From contig OZ038457.1 in NCBI GenBank assembly GCA_964036195.1, positions 4,374,635 to 4,438,634 of the forward strand: a stretch of DNA of 64,000 bases, in the 5' to 3' direction. Under the pieces are notes generated by a model. It saw only the letters and a program-made list of their open reading frames with translations. It was not told the DNA's origin and searched no databases. How positions within the stretch are numbered: the first letter of the stretch is position 1; every line of letters begins with the position of its first letter. The position numbers were made by a program, and so were the translations under genes. The DNA is from Sphaerolaimus hirsutus. Lineage: Eukaryota > Nematoda > Chromadorea > Monhysterida > Sphaerolaimidae. Shown here piece after piece: positions 10,846 through 22,023 of this stretch.

Positions 10846-11543
10846 GGGTGGGCGCGACAGCGCCATCCCTCGCTGCCGAGGGAGGGCGCAAGCGTCCCAC
10901 CCATAATATGGTCAGACACACCTAAATGCGGAAATTCGATAATTGAAATTAGAATAACGGCAGAATGCCATGAGCTATAATAAAACCGTTTATACCGTTG
11001 GAAAGCCCGTGTCGAGAAGTACCATGTCTCCAATTTTAAGACCAATTGGTTGAGTTTCAAAAAAGTTATTCAACATTTTCTTTCTGAGAGGCTGTTCTTG
11101 TTCTTGTTGTTGTTGGGATGAAAAACTTCAAAGTGTAATAACTTCTCTAAAACACAACCAATCTTCATGGGTGATGGCTCATATGAAAGAGCATTTGATG
11201 CAATTTATTATTTTATATAAAAAAATTGTTACAGGCTCCGCCCACTTTAGGACTGTAGTTGTTTGAAGTTTTCAAACATGAATAAATAAAAAAATTGAAT
11301 ACAAACAAGGGAATAAAAAAATTTTGTTGATGTGCGCAGGGACAAGGGCTTTCAAATGAGCCCAATTTCACCAATTTTGGTTAAGATTTAGAAAAGTTAT
11401 TCAACTTTGCGTGTTTTGTGTAAAATGCGCATGAGTGATGAATGTGCTGCTTGATACTTCATCAGTAAAAAAATGGCTAAAGCCAAACAAAAGATCGGCA
11501 GCGAGGGATGGCGCTGGCGCGCCCACCCGATAATTGCTTGATA
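10846..11543. mobile_element. Long-TIR MITE with TCGGGTGGGCGCG ends
   Basis: The first about 37 bases (TCGGGTGGGCGCGACAGCGC and on) are inverted at 11506-11543 with about one mismatch. The core (10900-11500) has no recognisable coding region. I saw no clean target duplication. Confidence 0.65.
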
Positions 11544-11609
11544 CTCTCACCATGTGGTTTTTCAAGGGTTATGATACCAAAGTGTGCCATCATGGAGTGG
11601 CACCATTTA

Positions 11610-13140
11610 TTTTTTAATTTTAAAATTTTATTTTAAATAAAAAATTTTTAAATCATTTAAAATTTTATTTTGATGTTTTTCTATTATATATTTTTTCAAT
11701 TTTAATTTTAGTTTTTCACGTTTAATATTTAGATTGTTAATGTAATTTAAATTGGTATTAAAAAAATTTGGAAAAAAAATTGTTGATTTTTGTTTGAAAA
11801 TATAAAAAGATAAATTATTTTATATTATATTTTTATATCTTCATAGCTTTATATCTTTATATCATTTTAAATTATTTGCTTTTTAATTTTATTCTTATCT
11901 ACTTCATTTTTATAATTTTATTTATATTAAAATCAAAATAGATTATTTTTATATTTTAATTTACGTTTTGTAATATTTATTAATTTGGGTAAATTTTTTA
12001 ATTTGGGTAAATTTTTATTTATTTTGATTTTTAGGTTAAATTTATTTGTATAAAAAATGGAAACAATTGATTTTTTAAACAAAAAGAAATAAATAATTTT
12101 TTTATATTTTCATATCTTTATAGCTTTATATCTTTATATCATTTTAAATTATTTGCTTTTTAATTTTATCCTTATCTACTTTATTTTTTTAATTTTATTT
12201 ATATTAAAATCAAAATAGATTATTTTTATATTTTAATTTAATTTTATTAAAAAAAATTTATTTTGGTAAGTTTTTATTATTTTGATTTTAGGTTAAATTT
12301 TTTTAAATAAAAATAAATAATTTTTATTATATTTTTATATCTTTGTAGCTTTGTATCTTTATATCATTCTAAATTATTTGCTTTTTAATTTTATTCTTAT
12401 CTACATTATTTTTTTCATTTATTTATAATAAAAACAAAATAGATTATTTTTTCATTTTAATTTAATTTTTGTAGTATTTTTTTATTTTGGTAAGTTTTTT
12501 TATTATTTTGAATTTTGGTTAAATTTATTTGTATAAAAAATGGAAACAATTGATTTTTTTTTGAAAATTAAAATAATTTAAAAAAAAATATTTTTATGTC
12601 TTTATAGCTTTTTATCATTTTAAATTATTCACTTTTCAGTTTTATTCTTATTTACTTTATTTTTATAATTTAATTTTTTGATTTAATAAATAATCTTTAT
12701 ATTAAAATTTAATTTTTGTAATATTTTTATTTTGGTTAGTTTTTATTATTTTGATTTTGGTTTGAATTTATTTGTATTTCAAAAATGGAAAAAAAATTAT
12801 TATTTTTTGTTTGAAAATTGAAATAAATAAATATTTGTATGTATTATATTTTAGCTTTTTATCATTTTAAGTTATTTGCATTATTAATTTCATTCGTATC
12901 TACTTTTTTATAATTTAATTTACATGAAAATCAAAATAAATGAATTATCAAAAAATTTAATTTTTGTAAAAAAATTTTATTTTGGTTTTTTATTTATTTT
13001 GATTTTAGTTTAAATTTAATTTTTATAATTTTATTTTTATTCCAATTTTTTTTAACACAATTTCTGATTGGTGTTAAATTTATTGCTATTATTGATTATT
13101 GATTTTATTTATTTTACTTTAATTTTTTTTGTTTAAATTT
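11610..13140. repeat. AT-rich degenerate tandem repeat, unit about 250 bp
   Basis: The block is over 85 percent A+T. The phrase atcattttaaattatttgc recurs near 11861, 12141, 12365, 12614 and 12861, spacings of roughly 220-280 bases. Other shared phrases are attttattcttatctac, aaaatcaaaatagatta and aaatggaaacaattgat. No gene is visible. It abuts the assembly gap, which fits a repeat that stopped the assembler. Confidence 0.75.
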
Positions 13141-13235
13141 TACATTATACTCTAGTTGCTGGCTTATAATAAAATTCAGTAATGTTATTTATCTTCCAAT
13201 TACATTTTCCAATAATTACGATAGCTTTCACATCA

Positions 13236-13435
13236 NNNNNNNNNNNNNNNNNNNNNNNNNNNNNNNNNNNNNNNNNNNNNNNNNNNNNNNNNNNNNNNNN
13301 NNNNNNNNNNNNNNNNNNNNNNNNNNNNNNNNNNNNNNNNNNNNNNNNNNNNNNNNNNNNNNNNNNNNNNNNNNNNNNNNNNNNNNNNNNNNNNNNNNNN
13401 NNNNNNNNNNNNNNNNNNNNNNNNNNNNNNNNNNN
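13236..13435. other. Assembly gap, 200 N
   Basis: A run of exactly 200 N. The round number suggests a placeholder of unknown true length. Any exons of the minus-strand secreted-protein gene downstream of 13549 may lie in it. Confidence 0.95.
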
Positions 13436-13548
13436 TATTTCGAGCAAAAGCAAAAGACCTGGGAGTATTTCGAGGGGGCGGGGGGTTAGTTCAAGGGGGG
13501 GTTCAAGGAAATACGGTAGGTATAAAAAATGAAACGTGCCCCGCCTAC

Positions 13549-16500
13549 CTGCAGCCTGCAGCCAATACTCCATTCTCTCCGCGAATTTTTGCATTCCAGT
13601 CGGACAGACTTAATCCCCCCTGGTGCCACTCCCAGACCCTGTAAAATGCCCTGCGAAATGTCTGATGTCAAACGATGGCGAATGTTCATGAAAAAAGTGT
13701 TAAAATTTTTGTTTTCTTTTTCTAAAATGGCTTTCGAATTTTGTTATTTTTCGTCACCTTTTTTGCAGTGTCGCAATGAATAGGTCGATGTGAAATTGAT
13801 GCTTTAAATAGTTCTTCTGCTTTTTTATACAAATTTTTTTTGAAAACATTTTTGAAAACTTTAGAAAATTTGCATGACATTTAACATTTTACATGACATT
13901 TCACAGGGTCCGGGAGCGGCACTTTTTTGTATTCCTCGTCGATTTGTTTCGAGACCTGTTTCCTTTCCTTGTGCAACCGGTCGCAAGTGAGGTTGTTCGC
14001 TTTGATGTAGTGTCTGTAGCCGCTGAGCATCCAGTCCTTGTCCCATGTCATGTTCGCGAAGCATTGCAGCATGGCCGTCGCATCTGCTCAGGCCTTTGGG
14101 CATGGTCATAGAAGAGAACATAAGTTTAATAAAACCTCTCTATGGTGTTTCGATGTAAAAAGCGCCAGATTTTTAGTGTGATGGCCCTTTTCCATCACTA
14201 GTGGTTTTCCACAAATTTGTGGGTTTTTTATATTTGAAAAAGCTCAGAAAATAAAAAATCTTATATTTTTGTATGTACATTTACTATATCTCTTCTAATA
14301 GGAGAGCGCCGTTCTATTTTTTCGTCAACTTTTTTTACCTGCCGTTCTTTTGAAGGTGCCGTTCTATTGGAGGCTGTCGTTCTTTTTTACACCAATTTTT
14401 TTCCACAGCTCTCTCATTTCAACATACTTTATTTTTTTTATGAAGCTATATTTTAATATCAGCGCGTCAATTTGAACGTAAACACCTATTTAAATGCTTT
14501 GAACATTCTCACCATCCATTTTTCATTTATTTTTGTGTTTTGGCACACTCCCAGCATAATTTCTACGGCTCCGCACCTGTACGCACAAACGCCCCGCGCG
14601 CACAAACGCCTGGCACGCACAAAATGAAAGTCCGGTACGCACAAACGCCCGGTATGCACAAAACTGTAGCTGTGTGCGTGCCGCACTGTGCGTGCCAGTC
14701 GTTTGTGCACGCCGGTCATATGTGCATATATGTCATATCATTGTTTTAAATGAGACTCACAACAATCAAAATGAGAGAATGAAATAAAAACATTACAAAT
14801 CAAATTATATCAGTTAAAAATATGAACTGTATTTAAGTGTCTGCTGAATAATTTTCCAACTAAGGGTAGCCGGCTTATATTTTTGAAAGGTTGTCATTAA
14901 TAATAAAAACAGCCGAAAAATTTTAGCCATGCTGCCATGCAAAGGTTTGATGAAATTGCTTCCTCATGCTGCAGTTTGCTGTGTTAGTAGTAGGGTTGGA
15001 AAAAAAACGTTTTTTTTTAACTCGATGTTTTTTTTAAAAAAAAACGTTTTTTTTAAAAGCTCCCAGATATGACCTAGTGTCAACATATATAGGTATATCA
15101 GACACTGGCAATACTCTGTGATGTTAAATATGACCATATAATGGCTGTGGAGCCATGGGATAGCATTATAAGTGGTGATTTGTGTCAAAAATATCCATTT
15201 TTCGTCGACATATTGTTTGTATATCGCCTTATAGTCGAATGTTCGAGACTTCAGGTAAAGTTTGGCACGAAATGGTGATCAAACAAGGTTATAAAAGGAG
15301 GTTGTTACTTTGGGAGTGAAGTTACACACTGTGGAGGTACATGGAAGCACATTACCTCAATATTATATATTACAGCAACATATGTCGGCTTATTCACCCA
15401 TGGTAGCACATAGAAATGGATGTTTTGATACTAAAAATGCAACAAAACCAATGAAAACAACCACCAATGTCAATTTGTGTGTGAAATTGCGCGCTTGCGT
15501 GCAAAAATTTTGCAAAATACCCAGTGCTTAGTACTAAAAATTTCGGCCGATGTTTTTTTTAAAAAAAAAACATTTCGGACGTCATGTTTTTTATATAAAA
15601 AAAAACGTTAAAAAAAAAAAAAAACGTTTAAAAAAAAACATCGGCCAACCCTGGTTAGTAGCCTACATTTTGTTAGGATGTGTATACATTACCAGTGAAA
15701 TGATATCCTACTTTTGATAGCTCAATGTGAAAATGGTATGGTATTTATATGATATATTACTTTGTGCATTCAAAAGCATACACATGTTTTGCTGCAGCGT
15801 CCAATTTTTGTTGGCTTCAGCCATTTTTGGGGGATCACAAATATGTCAAAACGACTGTCAGAATATCGAAAAAATGGTCGATATTCGATATTTTTTTAAA
15901 ATTTTCGATATCGATATTCGATATGAAAAAATGGTCGATATCCGATATTCGATATTCGATACGATATTCGTCCCAACCCTACCGGTACGCACAAATGCCC
16001 GGTATGCACAGAGCATCAGATTTGTGCGTACCGGGCATTTGTGCATGGCGGGCTCAATTTTGTGCGTGCCGGGCGTTTGTGCGCGCCGGGCGTTTGTGCG
16101 TAGGAGGCCTGGCCATTTCTACCTGCCGTTCTATTGGAGGCGCTGTTCAATTGGAGGCTGTCATTCTATTGTTTTCATTGCGCAAAAATGTGCCAAAACC
16201 TGCCGTTCTATTGGAGGTGCCGTTCTATTGGAGGTATGCCATTCTAATAGAATAGATACGGTATATTTTTGCGGTAATTTCCTATAATAGAGGGATTCGC
16301 TTTTGCATATTTCTTTTTGATAAATTTTCTGAGATAATTAATATTTCCAAAAATCACTCATTTCTGGAACACTTATCACTACCCAAGCCCTGTTAAGTGT
16401 CAAGTTAAGTGTCAAATGCATTTGACTTTACACTTGACACTTCACTTTACACTTGACACTTCACTTTACACTTTACAGGGCTTGGGACTGCCCCCAGGTG

Positions 16501-17472
16501 ACCTTGTCTCCTCTGGTTGCACAGGAAGTCGTAGGTGGGCAGCGCGAGCGTGGCCCAGGGGCTGTTCTCGGCCGCCTCTGGGCACGGGTCCAGGCAGCGG
16601 CCCCCGGGCGCCATCTCCCTGCTGAAAAACCTGTAAGGGGCATCCGCTGTGCTCGACAGTTTTTCACGCGACTTATTGACGTATCCGCTAAAGTGATTAT
16701 ATCGTACTGAAATATCTTTGTTTTACCTGGGTCTACCTACTCCCAGAGGCTGTGAAATGTTCTGTAAGATGTCAAATGTCATGCAAGGTGTCAAAGGCCA
16801 TGTGAAATGCCCTGGAAAATGCCAAATTTTATTTGGTTTATGGATGTTTGACATTTTACATTTGACTTTTCAAACTCTGCATTACATTTTACATCACATT
16901 TTACAGAGCCTGGAAGCGACACCTTGAGTAGACTGAGATAACTGACTGGCAGGCGTCATCCACTATGCCTGGCAATGCTCTCTGCAGCTCCGTAAGGGCA
17001 TCCAAATCGCTGTTGTACATATCGTAGTATCTACTCATCTCCTCCCTCCTGGGGCAGTCCCAAACCCCGTGAAATGCCCTGCAAAATGTCAAATGTGATG
17101 CAAAATGTCTGAAGTCATGTAAAATGACATGGAAAATGTAAACTGTGATGCTAAAGTCATGTAAAATGCGCCCGAATCAGGCAAATGTACATTTGCCGTT
17201 TTCCAACGCATTTTACATGTCTTTCGACACTATACATGGTACTTGACATTTTGCAGGACATTTTACAAGGTCTGGGAGTGGCACCAGAAAGTGTTTAAAC
17301 GGTTGTTCATGCAGACCATCGCGTCCTCGCACAGGCCCGGCATGCGGTACATGAGCCAATTGAAGGCCGGCCTCCGCACGGCCCGCAGCATGTCGCTGTA
17401 TGGATCGGCGCTTGCCATTGTAGCCAGCGCCATGACAATGGCACACGAAATGGTGTGACTAGGTGCCATCAT
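13549..17472 (-). CDS. Secreted cysteine-bearing protein, five exons, 3' end not found
   Basis: Five minus-strand exons join in phase: 17472-17285, 17048-16923, 16630-16503, 14083-13923 and 13619-13549. They code about 224 residues. The start is the ATG at 17472, because it opens an ideal signal peptide (TISCAIVMALATMASA, then DPYSD). The mature part has about ten cysteines (LCED, VCMNN, DACQ, RCLDPC, FLCNQ, LQCF, LTCD, AAGC). It also has charged helical stretches such as HKERKQVSKQIDEEYKK. I recognise no domain family. Every intron starts GT and ends AG and every junction keeps the frame, which chance would rarely give. Introns 1 and 4 are short TIR elements. The last visible exon ends AG at a GTAGGCGG donor, so more exons are expected toward or beyond the gap. 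A MITE sits directly against the start codon. Confidence 0.7.
13620..13922 (-). mobile_element. Introner-like TIR element forming intron 4
   Basis: In gene sense the intron begins GTGCCGCTCCCGGACCCTG and ends CAGGGTCTGGGAGTGGCACC then AG. The two ends are inverted copies, and subterminal parts repeat AAATGTC and CATGACATTT. The element end supplies the GT donor, and the acceptor AG lies directly beyond the other end. The 303-bp intron contains nothing else except an AT-rich middle. Confidence 0.7.
14991..15653 (+). mobile_element. hAT-like MITE with TAGGGTTGG and CCAACCCTG ends
   Basis: The ends are bounded by perfect 8-bp duplications gttagtag. The outer parts are AAAAAACGTTTTTTT palindromic runs. 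The inner 0.5 kb is unique, without a gene I recognise. Confidence 0.85.
15855..15980. repeat. CGATATTCGATA simple repeat
   Basis: An array of GATATTCGATAT-type units ends in cccaaccct. It is probably the decayed end of another CAGGGTTGG-type MITE. Confidence 0.5.
16384..16500 (-). mobile_element. Introner-like TIR element at start of intron 3
   Basis: In gene sense the intron starts GTCACCTG and then enters the element end GGGGCAGTCCCAAGCCCTG. The other end is CAGGGCTTGGGTAGTG, inverted. The middle is AAGTGTCAAGTG repeats. The intron extends a further 2.3 kb beyond it. Confidence 0.6.
16736..16922 (-). mobile_element. Introner-like TIR element at start of intron 2
   Basis: The intron donor is the element end, GTGTCGCTTCCAGGCTCTG. 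The opposite inverted end is CAGCCTCTGGGAGTAGG. About 105 further bases separate it from the CTTACAG acceptor at 16631. Confidence 0.6.
17049..17284 (-). mobile_element. Introner-like TIR element forming intron 1
   Basis: The whole 236-bp intron is the element. It begins GTGCCACTCCCAGACCTTG and ends GGGGTTTGGGACTGCCCC then AG. Inner arms repeat AAATGTCAAATGTGATGC. Donor GT is the first dinucleotide of the element, and the acceptor AG is directly outside the other end. Confidence 0.72.
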
Positions 17473-17480
17473 GCTGCGTG

Positions 17481-17742
17481 TAGTGATGTAAAGGCACCGG
17501 GGCACCGGTGCCCCGGTGCTGGGCACCGAAGGGCACCAGCACCGGTGCTGGTGCGGTGCCATTGCAATCTTCAGGGGTGCCATGCCGGTACCGGTGCCAT
17601 TTTTACCAAAAGGCACCGGTGCCGGTGCGGTGCGGTGCCATTTTCTGGCCGGTGCCCCGGGGTGCCAGGTGCCCTTTTCATGCGTTGGCAAAGGTGCTGG
17701 TGCGGTGCGGTGCCATTTTTCCCGGTGCCTTTAACATCACTA
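17481..17742 (+). mobile_element. hAT-like MITE of GGCACC units, abutting a start codon
   Basis: Ends TAGTGATGTAAAGGCACC and GGTGCCTTTAACATCACTA are inverted, and both flanks are gctgcgtg (8 of 8). The inside is short overlapping GGCACCGGTGCC palindromes. The left target copy touches the ATG at 17472 of the secreted-protein gene. The MITE therefore lies immediately upstream of its coding start, where it must contribute leader or promoter sequence. Confidence 0.9.
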
Positions 17743-18327
17743 GCTGCGTGTGCTGTTGGAATAGTTGCGCCCGCGCTCCTGCTTCTTAAATCTGAAAATC
17801 CAAAAAAACGACAACAATAACGAATTGTTTAACATGGATAGACTGGTGTTTTTATGAAGTGATTATTTATTATTTTGCTCACGTCGACAGACTTTCAGAT
17901 ATAGATTTCTTAGTATACTCAGCGGACATGATACTCTGCCCTCGCACTCATTTATGTCTCACGTTGGAAGCGTGCCAATGATGACAAAGCGTGCGATTTT
18001 TGTATAAAAGATGAAAAACTCATTGTTGTGAAAAAATTAACATATAGCGTTATAACAGAGCAGAGTTGTGCAAATACTGGTATTTTTGGAAAACGTAAAC
18101 GTAAACGTAAATACCTTTTCCAAATCAAAAGTATAAATACTAAAATGTAACGTATTTTTAAAATACCAAGGAATACGTAAAAAAACGTAAATGTAAAATT
18201 TTTACACATAGTATTTGCCATTGTGCTTTGGAAAATACCGTTATTTTCACCTTTAGATGGGTAAATCGCCCCATCTGCACGACTTTCTGTTTTAAGTGTG
18301 GCGAAATCCAACTATGCTGGTGATTCT

Positions 18328-18523
18328 GGGTGAGTCCCAGCCAGACCCTGTAAAATGCCTTATAAAATGTCAAATGGCATGCAAAGTGTCTAAAGTCATG
18401 CAAACTGCCCTGGAAGGTGGCAAATCTTTGCAATTTTGCTGGGCATTTTACATAAGTTTTGTCATTTGCATGAAACTTTACATTTTACAGGGCATCCTAC
18501 AGAGTCTGGGATTGGCACCATAG
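18328..18523. mobile_element. Introner-like TIR element inside a transposon
   Basis: Ends GGGTGAGTCCCAGCCAGACC and GAGTCTGGGATTGGCACC are an inverted pair with AAATGTCAAATGGCATGC subterminal repeats. This is the same family as the introns of the secreted-protein gene. Here it lies in a hAT-like element, showing the family is mobile outside genes. Confidence 0.6.
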
Positions 18524-18948
18524 CTTGCACGCCCTGCTAGTTTCAAAACGTGTGCTACTCACAGTTGTTGCAATTGGCGGCGTCGGAATTCATCACAAAA
18601 AAAAATTATAAACACAAGGCTTCACAAACAAACAAAAAGTGTTCAGCATTTGAACACATTTATGAATATGTACCCAGTATTCCATGTGTAAGTGCAAGCG
18701 TGCAGTCACTTTTTTGTATGCATACAGATTAAGTTTATGCAAAAACATAAGAATATTGTTGGCTGCAGGTGGTGCGGCCCATTTGAACATGTGCACGTGT
18801 GAACGATCACGTTTTTTTTACGTTTTCCCCAGTACCCGGGTATTTTGGTCAGGAAAACGTAACAAAACGTAATGGTATTTTTGGAAAACGTAAACATAAA
18901 CGTAAGTATAAATACCCGAATAACTGGGTATTTCGGGTAAACGTAAAT

Positions 18949-20079
18949 ACCGTATTACCACGAAATACCCCCATGGGGGTTTATTATTTTGCCAGCAAAA
19001 TTTGAGGGGGGGTTAATTCGAGGGGGGGTTTATTATTTCGTCAGTAATTTTCGTAAGGATCGTAGTAAATAGTTAGGGTGTCAACAAAAACTTTTTGGCG
19101 GAAAACGGAAACGGAAACGGAAAAAAATTTACACTTGCCGGAAAACGGAAACGGAAACGGAAAAAAATTTGCACCTGCCGGAAAACGGAAAACAGAAAAA
19201 TGAAAGGCCGGAAAACAGAAACGGAAACGGAAAAATTTGCTGAAATTATGCCGGAAACGGAAAAAATTTGCTGAAATTTTGCCGGAAACGGAAAAAAAAT
19301 TCCAGAGATTTATCCAGAAATCAAAAAATTTGCAGAAATCTTGCTAGAAATAGAAACAATTCACATAATTAAGTACCTGCATGCATGTTTACCAGTTTGG
19401 CTGAAACAGAAAACAGAGATTGAGTCAGAAAATGGAGAAAAAAAGTTGGAAAAACAGACAATTGAGCCGGAAAAAGGAAAAAAGGCGGAAAAACTGAAAT
19501 TTTAGCCGGAAAAAGGAAAATGAGCCGGAAAAACGGAAACGGAAACGGAAAAAAAATTTAGCAGCCGGAAAACGGAAACGGAAACGGAAAAAAATTTGCC
19601 TGCAGAAAGCGGAAACGGAAAACGGAAAACGGAAAGTTGACACCCTATAAATAGTAGGCATTTGCGTACCCAAAATAGGTAATAAATGTGTCCAAACAGG
19701 ATATATTTGGACATAAAAACGTAGATAACTACACAAACTACCGTATTACCTCGAATTATCCCCCCCCCTTGAATTAACCCCCCCCCCTCGAATTAACCCC
19801 CCCTCAAATTTTGCTGGTGAAATAATAAACCCCCATGGGGGTATTTCGAGGTAATACGGTACTCTATGTGTAGCTGCAACTTGTGTATGCAATGCAAATT
19901 AACAGTAATATACATCATGTACATTACGTACATGACGTATTTATTATGTACATGACGTACATCATTCCGAAGGGGGTATTTCGAGGGGGGTTTATTTTTT
20001 CCCCAGCCCATTTTGAGGGGGGGTTAATTCGAGGGGGGGGGGTTAATTCAAAGGGGGGATAATTCGAGGTAATACGGTA
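18949..20079. mobile_element. ACCGTATTACC palindromic MITE, opened by insertions
   Basis: The left end accgtattaccacgaaatac is inverted against the right end attcgaggtaatacggt. A complete second copy of the same family (19740-19860) and a hAT-like MITE (19074-19647) lie inside. Confidence 0.7.
19074..19647 (-). mobile_element. hAT-like MITE, TAGGGTGTCAAC family, inverted copy
   Basis: Ends TAGGGTGTCAAC and GTTGACACCCTA sit in perfect 8-bp duplications taaatagt. The body is CGGAAACGGAAA repeats, the complement of those in 9672-10229. Confidence 0.88.
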
Positions 20080-20349
20080 CGTTTTTCCAACTCTGTAACA
20101 GAGATGACTGTCAACTTTTTATGAAGATCGCATGCGTAAAAAAAATCGTTGGCACGCTTCCAGCGGAAACCACGCGTGCAGGGTGTAAAGTGACTTGGGT
20201 ATAATGAGACAGTCCTTTTATGCTGCCAGATTTACCCTAGGTAATTCTAAACTTTTAAACTTAATGTAATGTGATGCGAGTGGCCTTTGCGTAGTTTTTA
20301 GCTGGTATTTAGTTTACACAGTTCTAATAAACGTAAACTAGTGAGACCT

Positions 20350-22023
20350 GGGGCCAGATATTATTCTCCCTACAGATTTGTAGGGTAGGGCGTACGCCCG
20401 ATAGATTTTTTAAGTTCAGCCGCATCGACGCACATGCACTGAGAGCAAGGCGCTTTGTAAAATACACGAAAATATCCTTTAAGGTCACCGATATTGCAAT
20501 ATGACGTATATCACTTCGATTTTGGCCCGGAAATCACGATTTCGTCATTTCTTGGCCGTGCGCCAATTCGTTCTTTTTCGATTTTGTCGGGCGCATTACT
20601 CGCATAAGTCGCGCTTTTGTATAGTCACGTGGTCACTTTTTTAGTGTTCACTGCCTTCAACTGAAACCATGACGGCAGCGACAAGAAAGAAATGCCTGCA
20701 TGAGCATACAAAAGCGCGAACTTATGCGAGTAATGCGCCCCATAGGCGGCATAAGTGCTTGCGCGCTTTTAGCGGGATTTTTGGTGTCACAAGCAGAAAT
20801 TTCACTGCCACATTGTGACATTCACAAGCGCATATTGTACAAACAATAGTAAAAGCTCAAAATTAGCTCAAGATCGCTAAAATTTGCTCCATTTTGCCAA
20901 TTTTCTCCTTTATAATCACTATGTTTATCTATATACATGGTTATATGTTTATTTTAGTTATATTTATAGCGATTTCGAAATTTTTGGCTGGCTGCCAACT
21001 TCACATAAGGGCTCCAAAAAAAGGTGTCACAAGGTGAAAATTTGGATAATGTGAATGTCACAAGCGCAAATTGGCAGAGTTGCGAAAGTGTATTTACACT
21101 CACCCGAAATACCCGGATAAATGGGTATTTATATTTACACTTACACTTTTATAAAATACCCTTACACTTTTTTTACACTTTCCAAGCCAAATTACTAGGG
21201 TAATAAAAGTGTAGAAAGAATTTCACATGGGCCAGTTCTACACCTTGAAAAAGTGTAAAACTACAAAAGAAATTGAATGAGAACTGGTGTCAAAAAAACC
21301 CTGCACATGTGCAATAGCTCACCGAAAAAAGAGATCAGGATTTCGGCACACACCAACAACGGCCAGAAATGACACCAGAAATGGCCGCTAATAGTTGGAG
21401 ATGGAAATATCCTGCACACTAGTTGACACATGTGTGTCAACTGGTCTGTGTCAACTAAGATTTCGGCTTTCGTGTTGCAGAGCGATCTCCAAATGCACTC
21501 CAAATGCGCCTGTTTGTCATCGTTGGCGACAGTGTATTTCTATTCATTTCAATTAATTTCAGGTGTATCCAAATCTGTTGGTGTCTTGCCAAGTCCTCAT
21601 ATGGCATGAAATTTTTACACTGACAGTTTTTTTTACACTTTCCTAGGTATTTTAAAAATACCTTACACTCACAGTATCCATGCACAAAATTTTGTAAGTG
21701 TATTTACACCTACATTTACACTTTCTAAAAATACCAGTATTTTAACAACTCTGCAAATTGGGACCTTGCGCCGCCTATGATGCGCCCGACAAAATCGAAA
21801 AAAGAACGAGTTGGCCGATGGCCAAGAAACGACGAAATCGTGATTTCCGTGCCAAAATCGAAGTGATATACGTCATATTGCAATATCGGCGACCTTAAAG
21901 GATATTTTCGTGTATTTTACAAAGCGCCTTGCCTTCAGTGCATGTGCGTCGATGCGGCTGAACTTAAATAATCTATCGGGCGTACGCCCTACCCAAATCT
22001 GTAGGGAGAATTAAATCTGGCCC
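20350..22023. mobile_element. Foldback element with long inverted arms
   Basis: About 240 bases at each end are inverted copies (GGGCCAGAT, CTCCCTACAGATTTG, GGGCGTACGCCC, CCGCATCGACGCACATGCA). Sequence further in (about 20530-20760) is also partly mirrored near 21770-21830. The core holds a nested hAT-like MITE. No coding region was recognised. Confidence 0.75.
21075..21753 (+). mobile_element. hAT-like MITE, CAGAGTTG family, in foldback core
   Basis: Ends CAGAGTTG and CAACTCTG lie in perfect 8-bp duplications caaattgg. Arms are rich in GTGTATTTACACT and ACACTTTT. The middle 0.35 kb is unique. Confidence 0.88.

Larger units (their letters stand above)
14282..16263. mobile_element. MITE with GCCGTTCTATTGGAGG repeats, split by insertions
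   Basis: The left end (actatatctcttctaatagg) and right end (ctaatagaatagatacggta) are inverted. Subterminal blocks repeat gccgttctattggagg. A compact sister copy is at 22797-23216. Arrays of CGCACAAACGCCCGG near 14570-14720 and 15990-16110 mark another insertion, and 14991-15653 is a nested hAT-like MITE. Confidence 0.55.
18061..20095 (+). mobile_element. hAT-like element, CAGAGTTG family, with three nested elements
   Basis: Ends CAGAGTTG and CAACTCTG are flanked by perfect 8-bp duplications taacagag. It carries an introner-like element (18328-18523), an ACCGTATTACC MITE (18949-20079) and, within that, a TAGGGTGTC MITE (19074-19647). The subterminal part (about 18200-18260) is shared with the element at 54148. 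Confidence 0.82.
17966..20162. mobile_element. MITE with TGGAAGCGTGCCAA ends, split by a hAT element
   Basis: TGGAAGCGTGCCAATGAT at the left is inverted at the right (ATCGTTGGCACGCTTCCA). The CGTGCGATTTTT block is likewise mirrored. Nearly all the interior is the nested hAT-like element 18061-20095. Confidence 0.6.

Noticed and set aside
13145-13594. Frames spanning the run of N
   Set aside because: The N run reads as unknown residues; continuity across the gap is artificial.
17481-17742. GGCACC arrays could look like a CRISPR-like or coding alanine/proline repeat
   Set aside because: Units are only six bases, there are no unique spacers, and the block has MITE ends with an 8-bp target duplication. 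Open frames over it are compositional.
18240-18600. Apparent further exons of the secreted-protein gene at 18251-18325 and 18563 onward, flanked by the same introner-like element
   Set aside because: They lie inside the hAT-like element 18061-20095 with a perfect 8-bp duplication. Their phases do not connect to the start exon, which has its own signal-peptide ATG.
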